Below, in pieces: positions 1-8,105 of a stretch of 64,000 bases of DNA; position 1 is the first letter of the stretch; each line of letters starts with the position of its first letter. The DNA is from JBBQWR01 sp038210495 (GTDB lineage Bacteria > Planctomycetota > Planctomycetia > Pirellulales > DATAWG01). Under the pieces are notes generated by a model. The model was given only the letters and a program-made list of their open reading frames with translations. It was not told the origin of the DNA and made no database searches. The stretch lies in assembly GCA_038210495.1 (NCBI GenBank), contig JBBQWR010000001.1:124001-188000 (forward strand), given 5' to 3'. Made by a program: the position numbers and the translations under genes.

Positions 1-327
1 GTCGACGGAGTGATCGACGCGGCCGGCATCTCCGCGACTTTAAAAACGGCGATCGACATCGTTCGGCCAGCTGGATGGATCACCAAAGTCGGCTGGGGCA
101 AGCAGCCGTATGGTCACTCGCTCGACCCGCTGGTGCAAAAGAACATCACGCTTCGGGGCAGTTTCAGCCACAATTGGCCGATCTGGGAGCGGGTCATCCG
201 GCTGCTCGCGAGCGGTCAACTGGCCGTCGAGCACATCGTTGGCGGTGTTTGGCCGCTGGAGCAGTGGCACGAGGCCTTCGAGGCCATGCACAGCGGCCAA
301 ATTGCCAAAGCAATCTTAAGGCCATAG
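1..327 (+). CDS. Zinc-type alcohol dehydrogenase-like (MDR) oxidoreductase, 3' part only
   Basis: The frame is open from the first base of the window, so only the last ~108 residues are seen. They look like the end of the Rossmann domain and the C-terminal part of a medium-chain dehydrogenase: 'GWITKVGWG', then 'KNITLRGSFSHNW', and the typical closing helix 'WHEAFEAMHSGQIAKAIL'. The 'TLRGS' plus 'A..A......K.vl.P' pattern is that of sorbitol/threonine-dehydrogenase-like members, which oxidise secondary alcohols with NAD(P). The metal-binding residues lie upstream of the window, so substrate and zinc dependence cannot be judged. Confidence 0.8.
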   Translation, partial: VDGVIDAAGISATLKTAIDIVRPAGWITKVGWGKQPYGHSLDPLVQKNITLRGSFSHNWPIWERVIRLLASGQLAVEHIVGGVWPLEQWHEAFEAMHSGQIAKAILRP

Positions 328-401
328 ATTTGGCCCCCTCACATAGCCACGGCTGTGGTATCGGACGAATCGGAGAATCGGCCAGAAATCTGGGATTTTG
401 C

Positions 402-430
402 TTGGATTGCCCCGCCGGCTCAATTATTCT
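402..430 (+). promoter_or_regulatory. Possible sigma-70 promoter for the gene at 490
   Basis: TTGGAT at 402-407 and TATTCT at 425-430 are separated by 17 bases and end 59 bases before the ATG at 490. Both boxes are imperfect, so this is a candidate only. Confidence 0.35.
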
Positions 431-489
431 ATGAGTTGCTGGCACGGACCACACGGCTGATCTAATCATCTGTTTCGGAGACTACGAGT

Positions 490-1323
490 ATGGCTTCGGC
501 ATGTCGCAACCAATTGACGTGGGGACTGGTCCTGGCGATCGCGACGCCGCTATCGCTGATCTGCGTGGCCTGGGGCGCCGATTCAACCGAGGCGCCGCAG
601 GCCAAACAGGCCGCCGCCAAATCGGTCGATCTCTTCGAAGCCATCAACAGCGGCGATGTCGAAGTGAAGTACATTCCTCGCAACTCGCGCGAGGCTCAGT
701 TGCTGATTAAGAACAACACGGATCAGCCGCTGTCGGTCAAGCTACCCGACGCATTCGCCGCGGTGCCCGTCTTGGCTCAGGCGGCGGGCGGGGCACAGCG
801 GACTCCGCGAAACAACAACAATAACAACAATAATCAAAATCAAGCGACCGGTGGCGGCGGATTGGGCGGCGTCGGCGGTGGAGGCGGTGGCAACCAACGG
901 GGCGGCGGTCAGTTCAGCATCCCCGCCGAAAAAACCGTCACCCTCAAAGCGGAGACCGTCTGCCTTGAGCATGGCAAAAAAGAACCCAATGCGAACGTGC
1001 CCTATGAAATCAAGCCGATCGATTCGTACACCGACGACGCCAAGATCCAAGAGCTTTGCAAAATGCTCGGCCACGGCGAAGCCAGCCAACGAACTATTCA
1101 AGCAGCTGCTTGGCACTTCGCCAGCCATATGACTTGGGAAGAATTGGCGAACAAAAAGATACATCATCTGGCCGGCGGTGATGAGGCGTATTTCTCCAAA
1201 GACGAAATTCGCTCGGCCATCAAGGTCGCCGATCTGGCCATGAAAGCGGCGGACGCCCGCGGCGAGACGACCGTCGCCAGCAACAAGCCCTCATCGACGG
1301 CAGCTGCGTCCAACGGCAATTAG
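490..1323 (+). CDS. Exported protein with Asn- and Gly-rich low-complexity linker, function unknown
   Basis: 277 residues. The N-terminus has a signal-peptide-like hydrophobic stretch (residues ~10-29, 'WGLVLAIATPLSLICVAWGA'). The middle (~100-140) is low complexity: a run of eight Asn interrupted by Gln, followed by Gly-rich blocks. The folded parts on either side are a domain at ~45-95 ('VEVKYIPRNSREAQLLIKNN'), which reads like a beta-rich domain, and a C-terminal helical domain containing 'TIQAAAWHFASHMTWEELA'. I do not recognise a named family; the layout (signal, beta domain, linker, helical domain) is common in planctomycete secreted proteins. It stands alone, with its own possible promoter. 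Confidence 0.75.
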   Translation: MASACRNQLTWGLVLAIATPLSLICVAWGADSTEAPQAKQAAAKSVDLFEAINSGDVEVKYIPRNSREAQLLIKNNTDQPLSVKLPDAFAAVPVLAQAAGGAQRTPRNNNNNNNNQNQATGGGGLGGVGGGGGGNQRGGGQFSIPAEKTVTLKAETVCLEHGKKEPNANVPYEIKPIDSYTDDAKIQELCKMLGHGEASQRTIQAAAWHFASHMTWEELANKKIHHLAGGDEAYFSKDEIRSAIKVADLAMKAADARGETTVASNKPSSTAAASNGN

Positions 1324-1336
1324 CGCCGTTTACATT

Positions 1337-1361
1337 GCCGCGACATTCTGCTGCGGAGTGC
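1337..1361. repeat. Dispersed repeat copy (GCCGCGRCATTCTGCTGCGG family)
   Basis: This 25-base stretch just after the stop at 1323 matches copies at 54248-54273 and, as an inverted pair, at 62181-62256. It contains a small imperfect palindrome around CTGC. It lies in the intergenic gap before the convergent coiled-coil gene and could contribute to transcription termination. Confidence 0.6.
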
Positions 1362-1473
1362 AGAACGATTTCGCGAGCCGCCGGCGAGTATTCTATAAGA
1401 CGGCGCGGCAGGATTCCGCGGCTTTTTTTACGCCCCACAACCCGCGCCTCGCCCAGTTCTGACGGGCATGGCC

Positions 1474-2898
1474 TTAGGAGCTAACGACGGTCTCGCAATC
1501 CGTAGCCCGTAATTGCCCGAGCAATCGGCGTATTTCTCGTTCGTACGCCTGTCGGTCTTCCTGCAACCTTTGAACGAGCTCGTCCAGTTGCATTTGGCGG
1601 AGATCGAGCGAGTGTTCACGCTGCGCCAATCGTTCCGCTTGGGCGGAAAATTCATCGCGGCACGTCGCGGTCCAGGATTCCATCTCATCCGCCTGTCGCT
1701 GCAGATGTTGCCGGTCCTCGGCCAGTCGTCCGACGGAGGTTTCGACCTCTTGACGCGCGGCGGCATTCTCGCGCCGCTGCTCGCGAGCCGTTGCGGCGAT
1801 TTGACCCCGGATTCGAGCCAGCGACTTCGCTAATTCCGCCGGAGGGTTCTCGCCGCAAAGTTCCGCCCACAATTCGTCGGTCGCGAGCCGCAAATCCAAA
1901 GTCTCGCGATGGGCCGTGGCAACTTCCTCGCGAAGCTGCTCGAAGGCGGCGGCGCGGCGATCCAGCAGTTCCGTTCTCGTGGTAAGCAAGCGAGCTTTTT
2001 GTTCGAGTTCGTAAGCATTCTTGGCCTGCTCGGCTTGGATTTGGCGCCGCTCGTACTGGCTGCGCTCGTGCCAAGCCTGACGGTCGGCCGCCAACTGCCG
2101 CTGCTGCTGTTCGAGACCGGTTTGGCTGTCGACCAGCAACGCCTCGGCCTCGTCAAGATTTTGTTGACGCTGAAGAAGTTTTGAGAGCTCGACTTCCAGC
2201 TCCAGTTTTTGCTCGGCTGTCGCTTCGGCCAAGGCGGCCGTCGCGGCGGCGAGACTGGCTTCGCGAGCGGCGATCGCTTGCTCGCGGGTTTCGAATTCTC
2301 GTTGACGACTGGCGGTCGCTTCGGCGAGCCGTCGCTGATCGGACTTCGTTCGTTCCCGACCTTCGGCATGTTGCTGATCGTCGCGGGCCAACTCGGCCTG
2401 CTTCAGGCGAATCGCTTCTTCGCGATGGTTGAGATCGGCATCGCGCTGATTGAGTTCGTGCTGCCGCTCGCGAAGCCAATGGCGAGCGCTTCGGGTGGCA
2501 TTTTCCTGCTCGGCCAACTGGGCGTGCAGGCCTGCTTCGCGCCGATCGACGTCGCGCAGCTGAGCGCTCAGTCGCTCGGCCAACTGCTCGATTTGCAGAT
2601 TCACCGATTCCCCGGGGGCGCCATCAGCCATGGCATTGTCCGGCGATCTCGCCGAGACGGCCGGCCGGGTGGGCACGGTCGCTGCCACCTCGTCGCCGAT
2701 GCTGGCATGTTCGAGAATGGCGACGTCTTGCAGCCGAGTGGACACGTCGTTCAGACGAATCGACTTGACTTTAGCGGCCGTGGCGACGTTTTCAACGCCG
2801 CCAGTGACCTCGTGCGGCGGATCGACGCGCAACTGCGGCTCGAGCGGCGTCGAGTTGGCGTACATCTTCTCGGATTTGCTAGCGTTTTTCGCTGGCAT
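1474..2898 (-). CDS. Long coiled-coil protein, function unknown
   Basis: 474 residues. Apart from a ~100-residue disordered start, nearly the whole chain is predicted coiled coil, very rich in Ala, Glu, Gln, Arg and Leu ('LAERLSAQLRDVDRREAGL', 'ELEVELSKLLQRQQNLDEAE'). Cysteines, membrane segments and catalytic motifs are absent or scarce. The end ('LVQRLQEDRQAYEREIRRLL') is also helical. Such SMC-like rods in planctomycetes are usually scaffold or cytoskeleton-like proteins, but no family can be assigned. It is convergent with the gene at 490 and codirectional with trxA, 177 bases downstream of the trxA stop. Confidence 0.75.
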   Translation of the reverse strand: MPAKNASKSEKMYANSTPLEPQLRVDPPHEVTGGVENVATAAKVKSIRLNDVSTRLQDVAILEHASIGDEVAATVPTRPAVSARSPDNAMADGAPGESVNLQIEQLAERLSAQLRDVDRREAGLHAQLAEQENATRSARHWLRERQHELNQRDADLNHREEAIRLKQAELARDDQQHAEGRERTKSDQRRLAEATASRQREFETREQAIAAREASLAAATAALAEATAEQKLELEVELSKLLQRQQNLDEAEALLVDSQTGLEQQQRQLAADRQAWHERSQYERRQIQAEQAKNAYELEQKARLLTTRTELLDRRAAAFEQLREEVATAHRETLDLRLATDELWAELCGENPPAELAKSLARIRGQIAATAREQRRENAAARQEVETSVGRLAEDRQHLQRQADEMESWTATCRDEFSAQAERLAQREHSLDLRQMQLDELVQRLQEDRQAYEREIRRLLGQLRATDCETVVSS

Positions 2899-3075
2899 CG
2901 CGTGGCCCAGAACAAAAATTGCCGTTAAGGTTTATCCAACCTCTATAATCGGCAATCCGGCCACGCAGCTTTACCGCATAAGCAATTGAGTATAAATAGG
3001 CGAATTAAGGATTTAGGAGAATCGACAGCACTGCCGTCCGCTTACTCCGGCCTCTAGGCTCCCGACTTTATCCCG

Positions 3076-3411
3076 TCACGCTTTGGCCGAATCGATCGCT
3101 TGTTGCAATTTCGTCTTCGGCTGCACGCCTACAAATTGACTGACGGGCTTGCCGTCCTTGAAGATCATCAGCGTGGGAATGCTGCTGACGCCGTAATTCT
3201 GCGCCGCGCCCGGGCTGTCGTCGATATTAAGCTTGCCGACCTTGACCGTCCCGCGATTTTCTCCCGCCAATTCGGCCACCAGCGGAGCAATCATCCGGCA
3301 AGGGCCGCACCAGGGAGCCCAAAAATCGACGAGAACCGGCGATTTCGATTGCAACACTTCCAAGTCGAAATTGGTGTCGGTAAATTCAACGACGTTCTCC
3401 GTGGCGGCCAT
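3076..3411 (-). CDS. trxA: Thioredoxin
   Basis: 111 residues, the normal length for a single-domain thioredoxin. It reduces protein disulfides in the cytoplasm and is itself reduced by thioredoxin reductase. The active site WCGPC is at residues 34-38 inside 'VDFWAPWCGPCRM', the cis-proline motif is 'SIPTLMIF' at ~76-83, and the C-terminal helix 'PKTKLQQAID' is intact. No signal peptide, so cytosolic. A consensus promoter (TTGACA-N16-TATAAT) lies upstream, giving a leader of about 115 bases and suggesting strong constitutive expression as a single gene. Confidence 0.97.
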   Translation of the reverse strand: MAATENVVEFTDTNFDLEVLQSKSPVLVDFWAPWCGPCRMIAPLVAELAGENRGTVKVGKLNIDDSPGAAQNYGVSSIPTLMIFKDGKPVSQFVGVQPKTKLQQAIDSAKA

Positions 3412-3534
3412 GGTTTTTCTCGCTGTTTCTCCCTCTCGCTTCGAGAGGGTCGGGGATGAGGGCTCTCTGTATCCGATCGACTGATGTGTCTATTTCAATT
3501 TCGTCCTGACGACCGACTGTCCTATAGCGAACGA

Positions 3535-3562
3535 ATTATAGGACCCCGGCGCCTCGTGTCAA
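3535..3562 (-). promoter_or_regulatory. Consensus sigma-70 promoter of trxA
   Basis: On the minus strand TTGACA (3562-3557) is followed after 16 bases by TATAAT (3540-3535), a perfect match to both consensus boxes. The predicted start near 3528 leaves a ~115-base leader before the trxA ATG at 3411. Confidence 0.75.
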
Positions 3563-3681
3563 CGATGCTCCGCGGCCACGACGACGCCGCGCGGGGGCCA
3601 AGTTTTTCCGTCGTTTTCCGGCTTGCCGAGCCAACTGCCCGACCGGCATATTAAGGTGGCCTTAACCGTGGGACGATTGTG

Positions 3682-4677
3682 ATGCCTACCCCATTCAAAT
3701 GCCTATTGGTACAGAAGGACTCGTCGGGGATCGCGCGCCGGTCCGTCACGCCGTTGACGACCGACCAGCTTCCGCCGGGCGATGTGCTAATTCGGGTGGA
3801 GCATTCGTCGCTCAACTATAAGGATGCGCTGGCGGCGACAGGCAGGCCCGGGGTCAGCAAGCTTAACCCGCTCGTGCCTGGAATCGACGCCGCCGGAATC
3901 GTGGTCGAAAGTGCATCGCCCAATTTTCAATCGGGGCAATCGGTCGCAATCACCGGCTTCGGTTTCGGCGTCGAGCAATTTGGCGGCTACGCCGAGTACG
4001 CCCGGGCGCCGGCCGACTGGGTCGTGCCGCTTCCCGCGGGCCTGTCGCCGCGCGAGAGCATGATAATGGGCACCGCCGGCTTCACGGCCGCGATGAGCGT
4101 CTTCGCGCTGGAGCGGCATAGTGTACTGCCCGGCGGCGGGCCGATCCTCGTCACGGGCGCCAGCGGTGGAGTCGGCACGATCGCCGTGGCGCTGTTGGCA
4201 AAGGCCGGGTATGAGGTCCACGCGGCAAGCGGCAAAACGGCGGCAGCTGATCTGCTCAAACAACTTGGCGCCGCGCGACTGCTTAACCGCGAGGCCGTGC
4301 TCGACTCCTCGACGCGGCCCATGCTGACGGCGCACTGGGCCGGCGCCATCGACACCGTCGGCGGGCCGATTCTGGCGACCGTCGTCCGCTCGATTCAACC
4401 GCGCGGCTGCGTGGCCTGCTGCGGTTTGACGGCCGGGGCCGACTTGCCGCTCACCGTGTATCCATTTATCCTCCGCGGCGTGACTCTGGCGGGCATCGAT
4501 TCGGTCTTCTGTCCAATGCCCGAGCGTCTTGCGCTTTGGGCCAGATTGGCCAGCGATTGGAAGATTTTAGACCTCGAACGACTCGTCTCAAAAACGGTCG
4601 CGCTCGATCAACTCGACGAGCCAATCAATGCGATCCTCGCCGGCCAAATCACAGGCCGGGTGGTCGTGAAGCCATGA
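3682..4677 (+). CDS. YhdH/AcuI-family MDR oxidoreductase (acrylyl-CoA reductase-like)
   Basis: 331 residues from the ATG at 3682; a GTG immediately before it (3679) is the only nearby alternative. It is a zinc-free medium-chain reductase: N-terminal GroES-like domain with 'SSLNYKDALAATGRPGV', the nucleotide-binding glycine motif 'VTGASGGVGTIAVALLAKAG' at ~152-171, and a closing 'IN.IL.GQI.GR.VV'. In characterised relatives (AcuI, YhdH) the enzyme reduces acrylyl-CoA to propionyl-CoA with NADPH. The archease gene follows after 30 bases and may be cotranscribed. The substrate is inferred from family only. Confidence 0.88.
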   Translation: MPTPFKCLLVQKDSSGIARRSVTPLTTDQLPPGDVLIRVEHSSLNYKDALAATGRPGVSKLNPLVPGIDAAGIVVESASPNFQSGQSVAITGFGFGVEQFGGYAEYARAPADWVVPLPAGLSPRESMIMGTAGFTAAMSVFALERHSVLPGGGPILVTGASGGVGTIAVALLAKAGYEVHAASGKTAAADLLKQLGAARLLNREAVLDSSTRPMLTAHWAGAIDTVGGPILATVVRSIQPRGCVACCGLTAGADLPLTVYPFILRGVTLAGIDSVFCPMPERLALWARLASDWKILDLERLVSKTVALDQLDEPINAILAGQITGRVVVKP

Positions 4678-4707
4678 ACCTCGCCCGCTTCAACGTGAGG
4701 TCGGCGG

Positions 4708-5118
4708 ATGTTTGAAGTCTTCGAACACACGGCCGATCTGGGCCTGCGAATTCGAGCAGCGGACCTGAACACGCTATTCGCTGAAGCCGGTCGCGGATTG
4801 TTCTCGCTGATCGTCAGCGATCTAGAGTCGATCCAACCGATCGATAGCGTCTCGTTGAGCGTCACCGGAAATGAAATCGACTATCTGCTATTCGACTGGC
4901 TGAATGAACTCTTGTACTCCTTCGAGACGACGCAGATGCTGCTTATTCAATTCGACGTTCAGGTTACCGAGACGGGGCTTACGGCGACTGCTCGCGGCGA
5001 AAAATTCGATCGCAGCCGGCATCGCTCAGAACACGAAGTGAAAGCGATCACTTACCATGAACTAAAGGTCATGCAAGATAACCACGAATGGCTAGTCGAA
5101 GTCATCGTCGATATTTAG
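4708..5118 (+). CDS. Archease (RtcB RNA-ligase cofactor family)
   Basis: 136 residues, the usual archease size. The signature start 'FEHTADLGLRIRAADLNTLF' and the acidic patch 'NEIDYLLFDWLNELLYSFET' are clear, as is the 'E.KAITYHEL.V' strand and the terminal 'VIVDI'. Known archeases speed guanylation and turnover of the RtcB RNA ligase, which rejoins 2',3'-cyclic phosphate ends during RNA repair. No rtcB is present in this window, so the partner must be encoded elsewhere. The gene follows the MDR reductase after 30 bases and precedes the PGI-like gene by 47 bases; the grouping looks like simple cotranscription. Confidence 0.93.
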   Translation: MFEVFEHTADLGLRIRAADLNTLFAEAGRGLFSLIVSDLESIQPIDSVSLSVTGNEIDYLLFDWLNELLYSFETTQMLLIQFDVQVTETGLTATARGEKFDRSRHRSEHEVKAITYHELKVMQDNHEWLVEVIVDI

Positions 5119-5131
5119 CTTGCCTTCCCAT

Positions 5132-5160
5132 TCGCCACTCGCCACTCGCCACTCGCCACT
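5132..5160. repeat. Tandem 7-base repeat (CGCCACT)
   Basis: Between the archease stop and the next start, the heptamer CGCCACT/TCGCCAC occurs four times in a row. A related reverse-strand sequence (GGCGAGTGGCGAGT) is at 60921-60934, so this is another short dispersed repeat of the genome. The copy number is suited to slippage and sits within 30 bases of the following start codon. Confidence 0.7.
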
Positions 5161-5165
5161 TCTTC

Positions 5166-6557
5166 ATGACTTCCAATCGGTTTTCGCCGGATTCCACTCC
5201 GATTCGTCTGAACACGTCGGGCGTTTACGGCTTGCCGGGCGGTCCGAGCCGCGATGATCAGATCGCGCTCACTCCACGATTGGAGCAAGTTCGTCGGGCG
5301 ATGGCGATCCGTATCGACTCGAATTCCGACGAGGACAAATCGGCAATCGCGAAGATCGACCACCAGAGCGCGGCGCTCGTCGATCTGCCAAATCGGCTGC
5401 TTTCCGCATATCGGGAGCGCCGGCGAGATAGCCCGCTGGGCCGCATGCTGACCGTGGCCAAACGACTTCGCGAGTCGGCGGATCGGCTAATCGTGATAAC
5501 GTCCCGGCCTGGCCGACTGGCGATCGACGCCCTCTTGCAAGGCTGTTGCCATCCCTATCACAACGAGTTGGGCCGAGGGGACCGCGGAGGCCGGCCACGA
5601 CTGTATTTTCACGAGCATCCGCTGGATAACGATTCCACGCAGGGCCTGCTCGATCTGGTGGCGCATGGCGGCGCGAAGGCAACTGTCGACGAGCGATTTG
5701 CCTTGATCGTGCTGTCCCCGGCCTCTGAGATCGAGCCCGGGATATTTTTTCCGCCGCTGCTGGAGCTTTTTGGGTTTGATCTCGAGCAGGCGGCGCGTTT
5801 GGTTGTCTATATCGTCAAACCGAATGAGGCGCGGGCGAATTCGTTAAATGGGAAACCGATTGAAACCGTCGAACGTTGCGATTCGATCGACGACCATTCG
5901 GCGATTTTTTCACTGGCGACGCTCTTACCGGCGGCAGTCGTGGGCATCGACGTGGTACGATTCTTGATGGGCGGCGTCGCGATGAACGAGCGATTTCTCG
6001 CGGCCCCGATCGGGGACAACCCGGTGCTGGATCTCGCCGCCGCCGGATTAGCGACCCGATCGCGCCATCAACAACCGATGCGAGTTTTCGCAGGGTGGCA
6101 AAAGTCGTTGGAAGGGATCGCGCGATGGCACGACGATATTCCGACTGACATCTCCATCGCGCCGGGCGATGTCCCGTGCCAGGATATCGCGCGGCGAAGC
6201 GTGATTTGCCCGCTCAACACCAAGTCGCTGCTGAATTGGCAACAGTCGGGCAATCGGTATGTCCAATTCATTATGCACGTTTCCAGCGAGTCGGCGCGCC
6301 GCGATCGAATTGTCTTGAACGACGAGACGGGGCAAACGCTCGTCGAGCTTAGTGAGCAAGCAAAACAGACGGTCGAATTGGCCTGCCGCGAAATTCAGCA
6401 CCCGACGGTAGATATCACGCTGCCGGTCGTTGACGAGGGAAGTCTGGGGCAGTTGCTTCAGTTAATCCTGCTCGCGACGATGGTTGAGAGCGTCTGCGAT
6501 CGGGAGGGTCGGCCGGGACAGTTGCCGATTGCAGAAATGCGGGATGATGTGCGGTAG
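5166..6557 (+). CDS. Glucose-6-phosphate isomerase-like protein with degenerate active site
   Basis: 463 residues from the ATG at 5166; an upstream in-frame start would run through the tandem repeat and is unlikely. The fold is recognisable from segments that align with phosphoglucose isomerase: 'CCHPYHNELGRGDRGGRPRL', 'QGLLDLVAHGGAKATVDERF', 'LATLLPAAVVGIDVVRFLMG' and 'MNERFLAAPIGDNPVLDLAA'. Yet the functional motifs are altered: the GIGGS phosphate loop reads 'ITSRPGRLA', the GGR(Y/F)S signature before LLPAA reads 'IDDHSAIFS', the GQQHQEG histidine segment reads 'NWQQSGNRY', and the terminal FDQPGVE-type motif reads 'RPGQLPIAE'. I infer a non-isomerase paralogue that may still bind sugar phosphates or act as a regulator. 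Intact length argues against simple decay. Confidence 0.72.
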   Translation: MTSNRFSPDSTPIRLNTSGVYGLPGGPSRDDQIALTPRLEQVRRAMAIRIDSNSDEDKSAIAKIDHQSAALVDLPNRLLSAYRERRRDSPLGRMLTVAKRLRESADRLIVITSRPGRLAIDALLQGCCHPYHNELGRGDRGGRPRLYFHEHPLDNDSTQGLLDLVAHGGAKATVDERFALIVLSPASEIEPGIFFPPLLELFGFDLEQAARLVVYIVKPNEARANSLNGKPIETVERCDSIDDHSAIFSLATLLPAAVVGIDVVRFLMGGVAMNERFLAAPIGDNPVLDLAAAGLATRSRHQQPMRVFAGWQKSLEGIARWHDDIPTDISIAPGDVPCQDIARRSVICPLNTKSLLNWQQSGNRYVQFIMHVSSESARRDRIVLNDETGQTLVELSEQAKQTVELACREIQHPTVDITLPVVDEGSLGQLLQLILLATMVESVCDREGRPGQLPIAEMRDDVR

Positions 6558-6579
6558 ACTTGGGGTTGCTTTAGAACTG

Positions 6580-6667
6580 CTCACAAAACCGCCGCGGATT
6601 GCCCCCATTTTGCGGAGTCCGCGGAGCAAACTGGGGACCGTCCCCTTCTCCGAGGCGGTTTTGTGAG
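6580..6667. repeat. Inverted repeat flanking an internal palindrome
   Basis: CTCACAAAACCGCC (6580-6593) and its exact complement GGCGGTTTTGTGAG (6654-6667) flank a region that itself contains the palindrome GGGGACCGTCCCC. A T-run (6671-6675) follows the right arm. It lies 22 bases beyond the PGI-like stop, so it can work as a large hairpin terminator, and it has the look of a small palindromic mobile repeat. Confidence 0.6.
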
Positions 6668-6700
6668 GGGTTTTTAAGCGTGTTGATGGTTTTTGCTCGT

Positions 6701-6720
6701 CTACGGGGGCTGACGCCCCC
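6701..6720. repeat. Dispersed palindrome (GGGGGC-TGAC-GCCCCC family)
   Basis: A short perfect hairpin of the family also found at 18257-18286, 30071-30097, 47163-47192 and 55587-55613. It lies 26 bases before the UPF0173 start. Confidence 0.6.
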
Positions 6721-6745
6721 GCTGGCCTAACCGGGGACAAATGCG

Positions 6746-7435
6746 ATGCTCACTTTCACTTGGCTCGGTCATGCCTGTTGGCTGGTCGTCACGGATCAGC
6801 ACACGCTCCTGATCGATCCATATCTGGACGACAACGACGCGGCGCCGATCAAATCCGACGGCGTGAATCCCGATTTTATTTTGCTCACGCATGGCCACGT
6901 GGATCATACGGCCGACGCAGTGAAGATCGGCAAGCGGACGGGCGCCACGCTCGTCGCCAATTACGAAATATGCGAATGGCTAAAGAAGCAGGGAATCGCC
7001 GAGAGTAAAACGCAAGCAATGAACACCGGCGGCGCCTGCGACATGCCGTTCGGCCGAGTCAAAATGACCATCGCCCACCATAGCTCGACGATGCCCGACG
7101 GGGCTCCCGGCGGCAGCCCGGGCGGATTTCTGCTCACGTTGGCCGGCAACCGCAAGGTCTATTTCGCCGGCGACACAGCCCTATTTTCCGACATGCGACT
7201 CATCGGCAGCGGCGGGATCGACCTGGCCATTTTGCCGATCGGCGACTTGTACACGATGGGCCCGGACGATTCGATCGAAGCGATCCGATTGCTCAGCGCG
7301 AAGCGCGTTGCGCCATCGCACTACAACACTTGGCCCCCCATTCAGCAAGACGCCCACCACTGGGCCGAACGAGTCCACCGCGAAACGCAAGCCTCGGCCT
7401 TCGTCCTTGAGCCGGGCGAAAAAATTTCGTTGTAA
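6746..7435 (+). CDS. UPF0173 metallo-beta-lactamase-fold hydrolase
   Basis: 229 residues, typical of the UPF0173/UlaG-like group of metal-dependent hydrolases. The start 'LTFTWLGHACWLV', the metal motif THGHVDH at ~51-57, 'HHSSTMPDG' at ~111-119, the aspartate strand 'KVYFAGDTALFSDM', and the terminal 'PSHYNTWPPIQQ' give a full set of metal ligands. Members are predicted to be cytosolic hydrolases with two zinc ions; the natural substrate of this group is not established. It stands alone on the plus strand, convergent with the Rieske gene. Confidence 0.92.
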   Translation: MLTFTWLGHACWLVVTDQHTLLIDPYLDDNDAAPIKSDGVNPDFILLTHGHVDHTADAVKIGKRTGATLVANYEICEWLKKQGIAESKTQAMNTGGACDMPFGRVKMTIAHHSSTMPDGAPGGSPGGFLLTLAGNRKVYFAGDTALFSDMRLIGSGGIDLAILPIGDLYTMGPDDSIEAIRLLSAKRVAPSHYNTWPPIQQDAHHWAERVHRETQASAFVLEPGEKISL

Positions 7436-7446
7436 ACGGAAAGTTA

Positions 7447-7560
7447 GACAGGATTAACAGGATTTTCAGGATTTGTTTTCTCGGCGCCACCGGCGCCGGA
7501 ACTAGGCCGCGATTTGAATCCTTCAATCTTGTAAATCCTTTTAATCCTGTAATCCTGTCA
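7447..7560. repeat. Inverted repeat with GACAGGATTAACAGGATTTT-type arms
   Basis: The left arm (7447-7473) reads as a chain of CAGGATT units; the right arm (7530-7560) is the approximate reverse complement (AATCCTTTTAATCCTGTAAT). The element occupies the whole gap between the convergent UPF0173 and Rieske genes. A partial copy (ACAGGATTTACAAGATT) is at 57555-57571. It probably acts as a bidirectional terminator here. Confidence 0.7.
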
Positions 7561-7881
7561 CTGTCTTTTCCTCGGCTTCGCGCACACCTGGATTTCGTCT
7601 CCCTCGACGCGCGTTTCGAAACTATCGATTTTGATCCGTGGATTGTCGCACCATGTGCCGTCGGCAACCCGAAAACGCCAGGCATGCCAGGGGCAAATCA
7701 CGACGCCCTCAAACACTTCGCCCGCCCCCAGCGATGCGCCCATATGGGGGCAGAGATCGTCGATCGCGAAATACTCGCCGCCCGAATTGAACACGGCTAC
7801 GAGCCGCTCGCCGATGATCGCGGTGATTCCTTGACCCTCGGGAATGGCCCCGACTTTGGCGACCGTCGTAAAGTCAGACAT
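7558..7881 (-). CDS. Rieske [2Fe-2S] ferredoxin-like protein
   Basis: 107 residues, a stand-alone Rieske domain of the nitrite-reductase small subunit/biphenyl-dioxygenase-ferredoxin type. Both cluster-binding boxes are present: C-P-H (44-46) and C-P-W-H (63-66), 16 residues apart. The rest ('GVVICPWHAWRFRVADGTW') fits the family. It should carry single electrons to a partner oxygenase or reductase, but no such partner is adjacent, so the role is open. No signal peptide or membrane anchor. Confidence 0.93.
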   Translation of the reverse strand: MSDFTTVAKVGAIPEGQGITAIIGERLVAVFNSGGEYFAIDDLCPHMGASLGAGEVFEGVVICPWHAWRFRVADGTWCDNPRIKIDSFETRVEGDEIQVCAKPRKRQ

Positions 7882-8105
7882 AGTTTTGACGTTGAGCAGG
7901 GCAGGGGAGGGGACCGAGAATTTTGCCGTCGCGACAGCTCGATTTTAGATTCGCCGCCCATGCCAGCACAGGGGCAGTTGAGGTGTCGCCTTCAACTCGG
8001 TAGACGTATTATGATGGCTAGGGGCGGGACGCCGGCGATTTTTCCGCGGCCCGCGTCGGTCGCATCGGTTCCTATCAGTCGCGGTCAAGGTCTCAGGCAA
8101 TCGCC
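7882..8105. other. Divergent intergenic region between Rieske and radical SAM genes
   Basis: About 224 bases separate the two divergent starts. It contains one GAGCAGGGCAGGGG motif (7895-7908), a member of a G-rich word found repeatedly in this window. No convincing promoter pair could be chosen by eye, though TATTAT at 8007-8012 may be a -10 box for the radical SAM gene. Confidence 0.5.
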
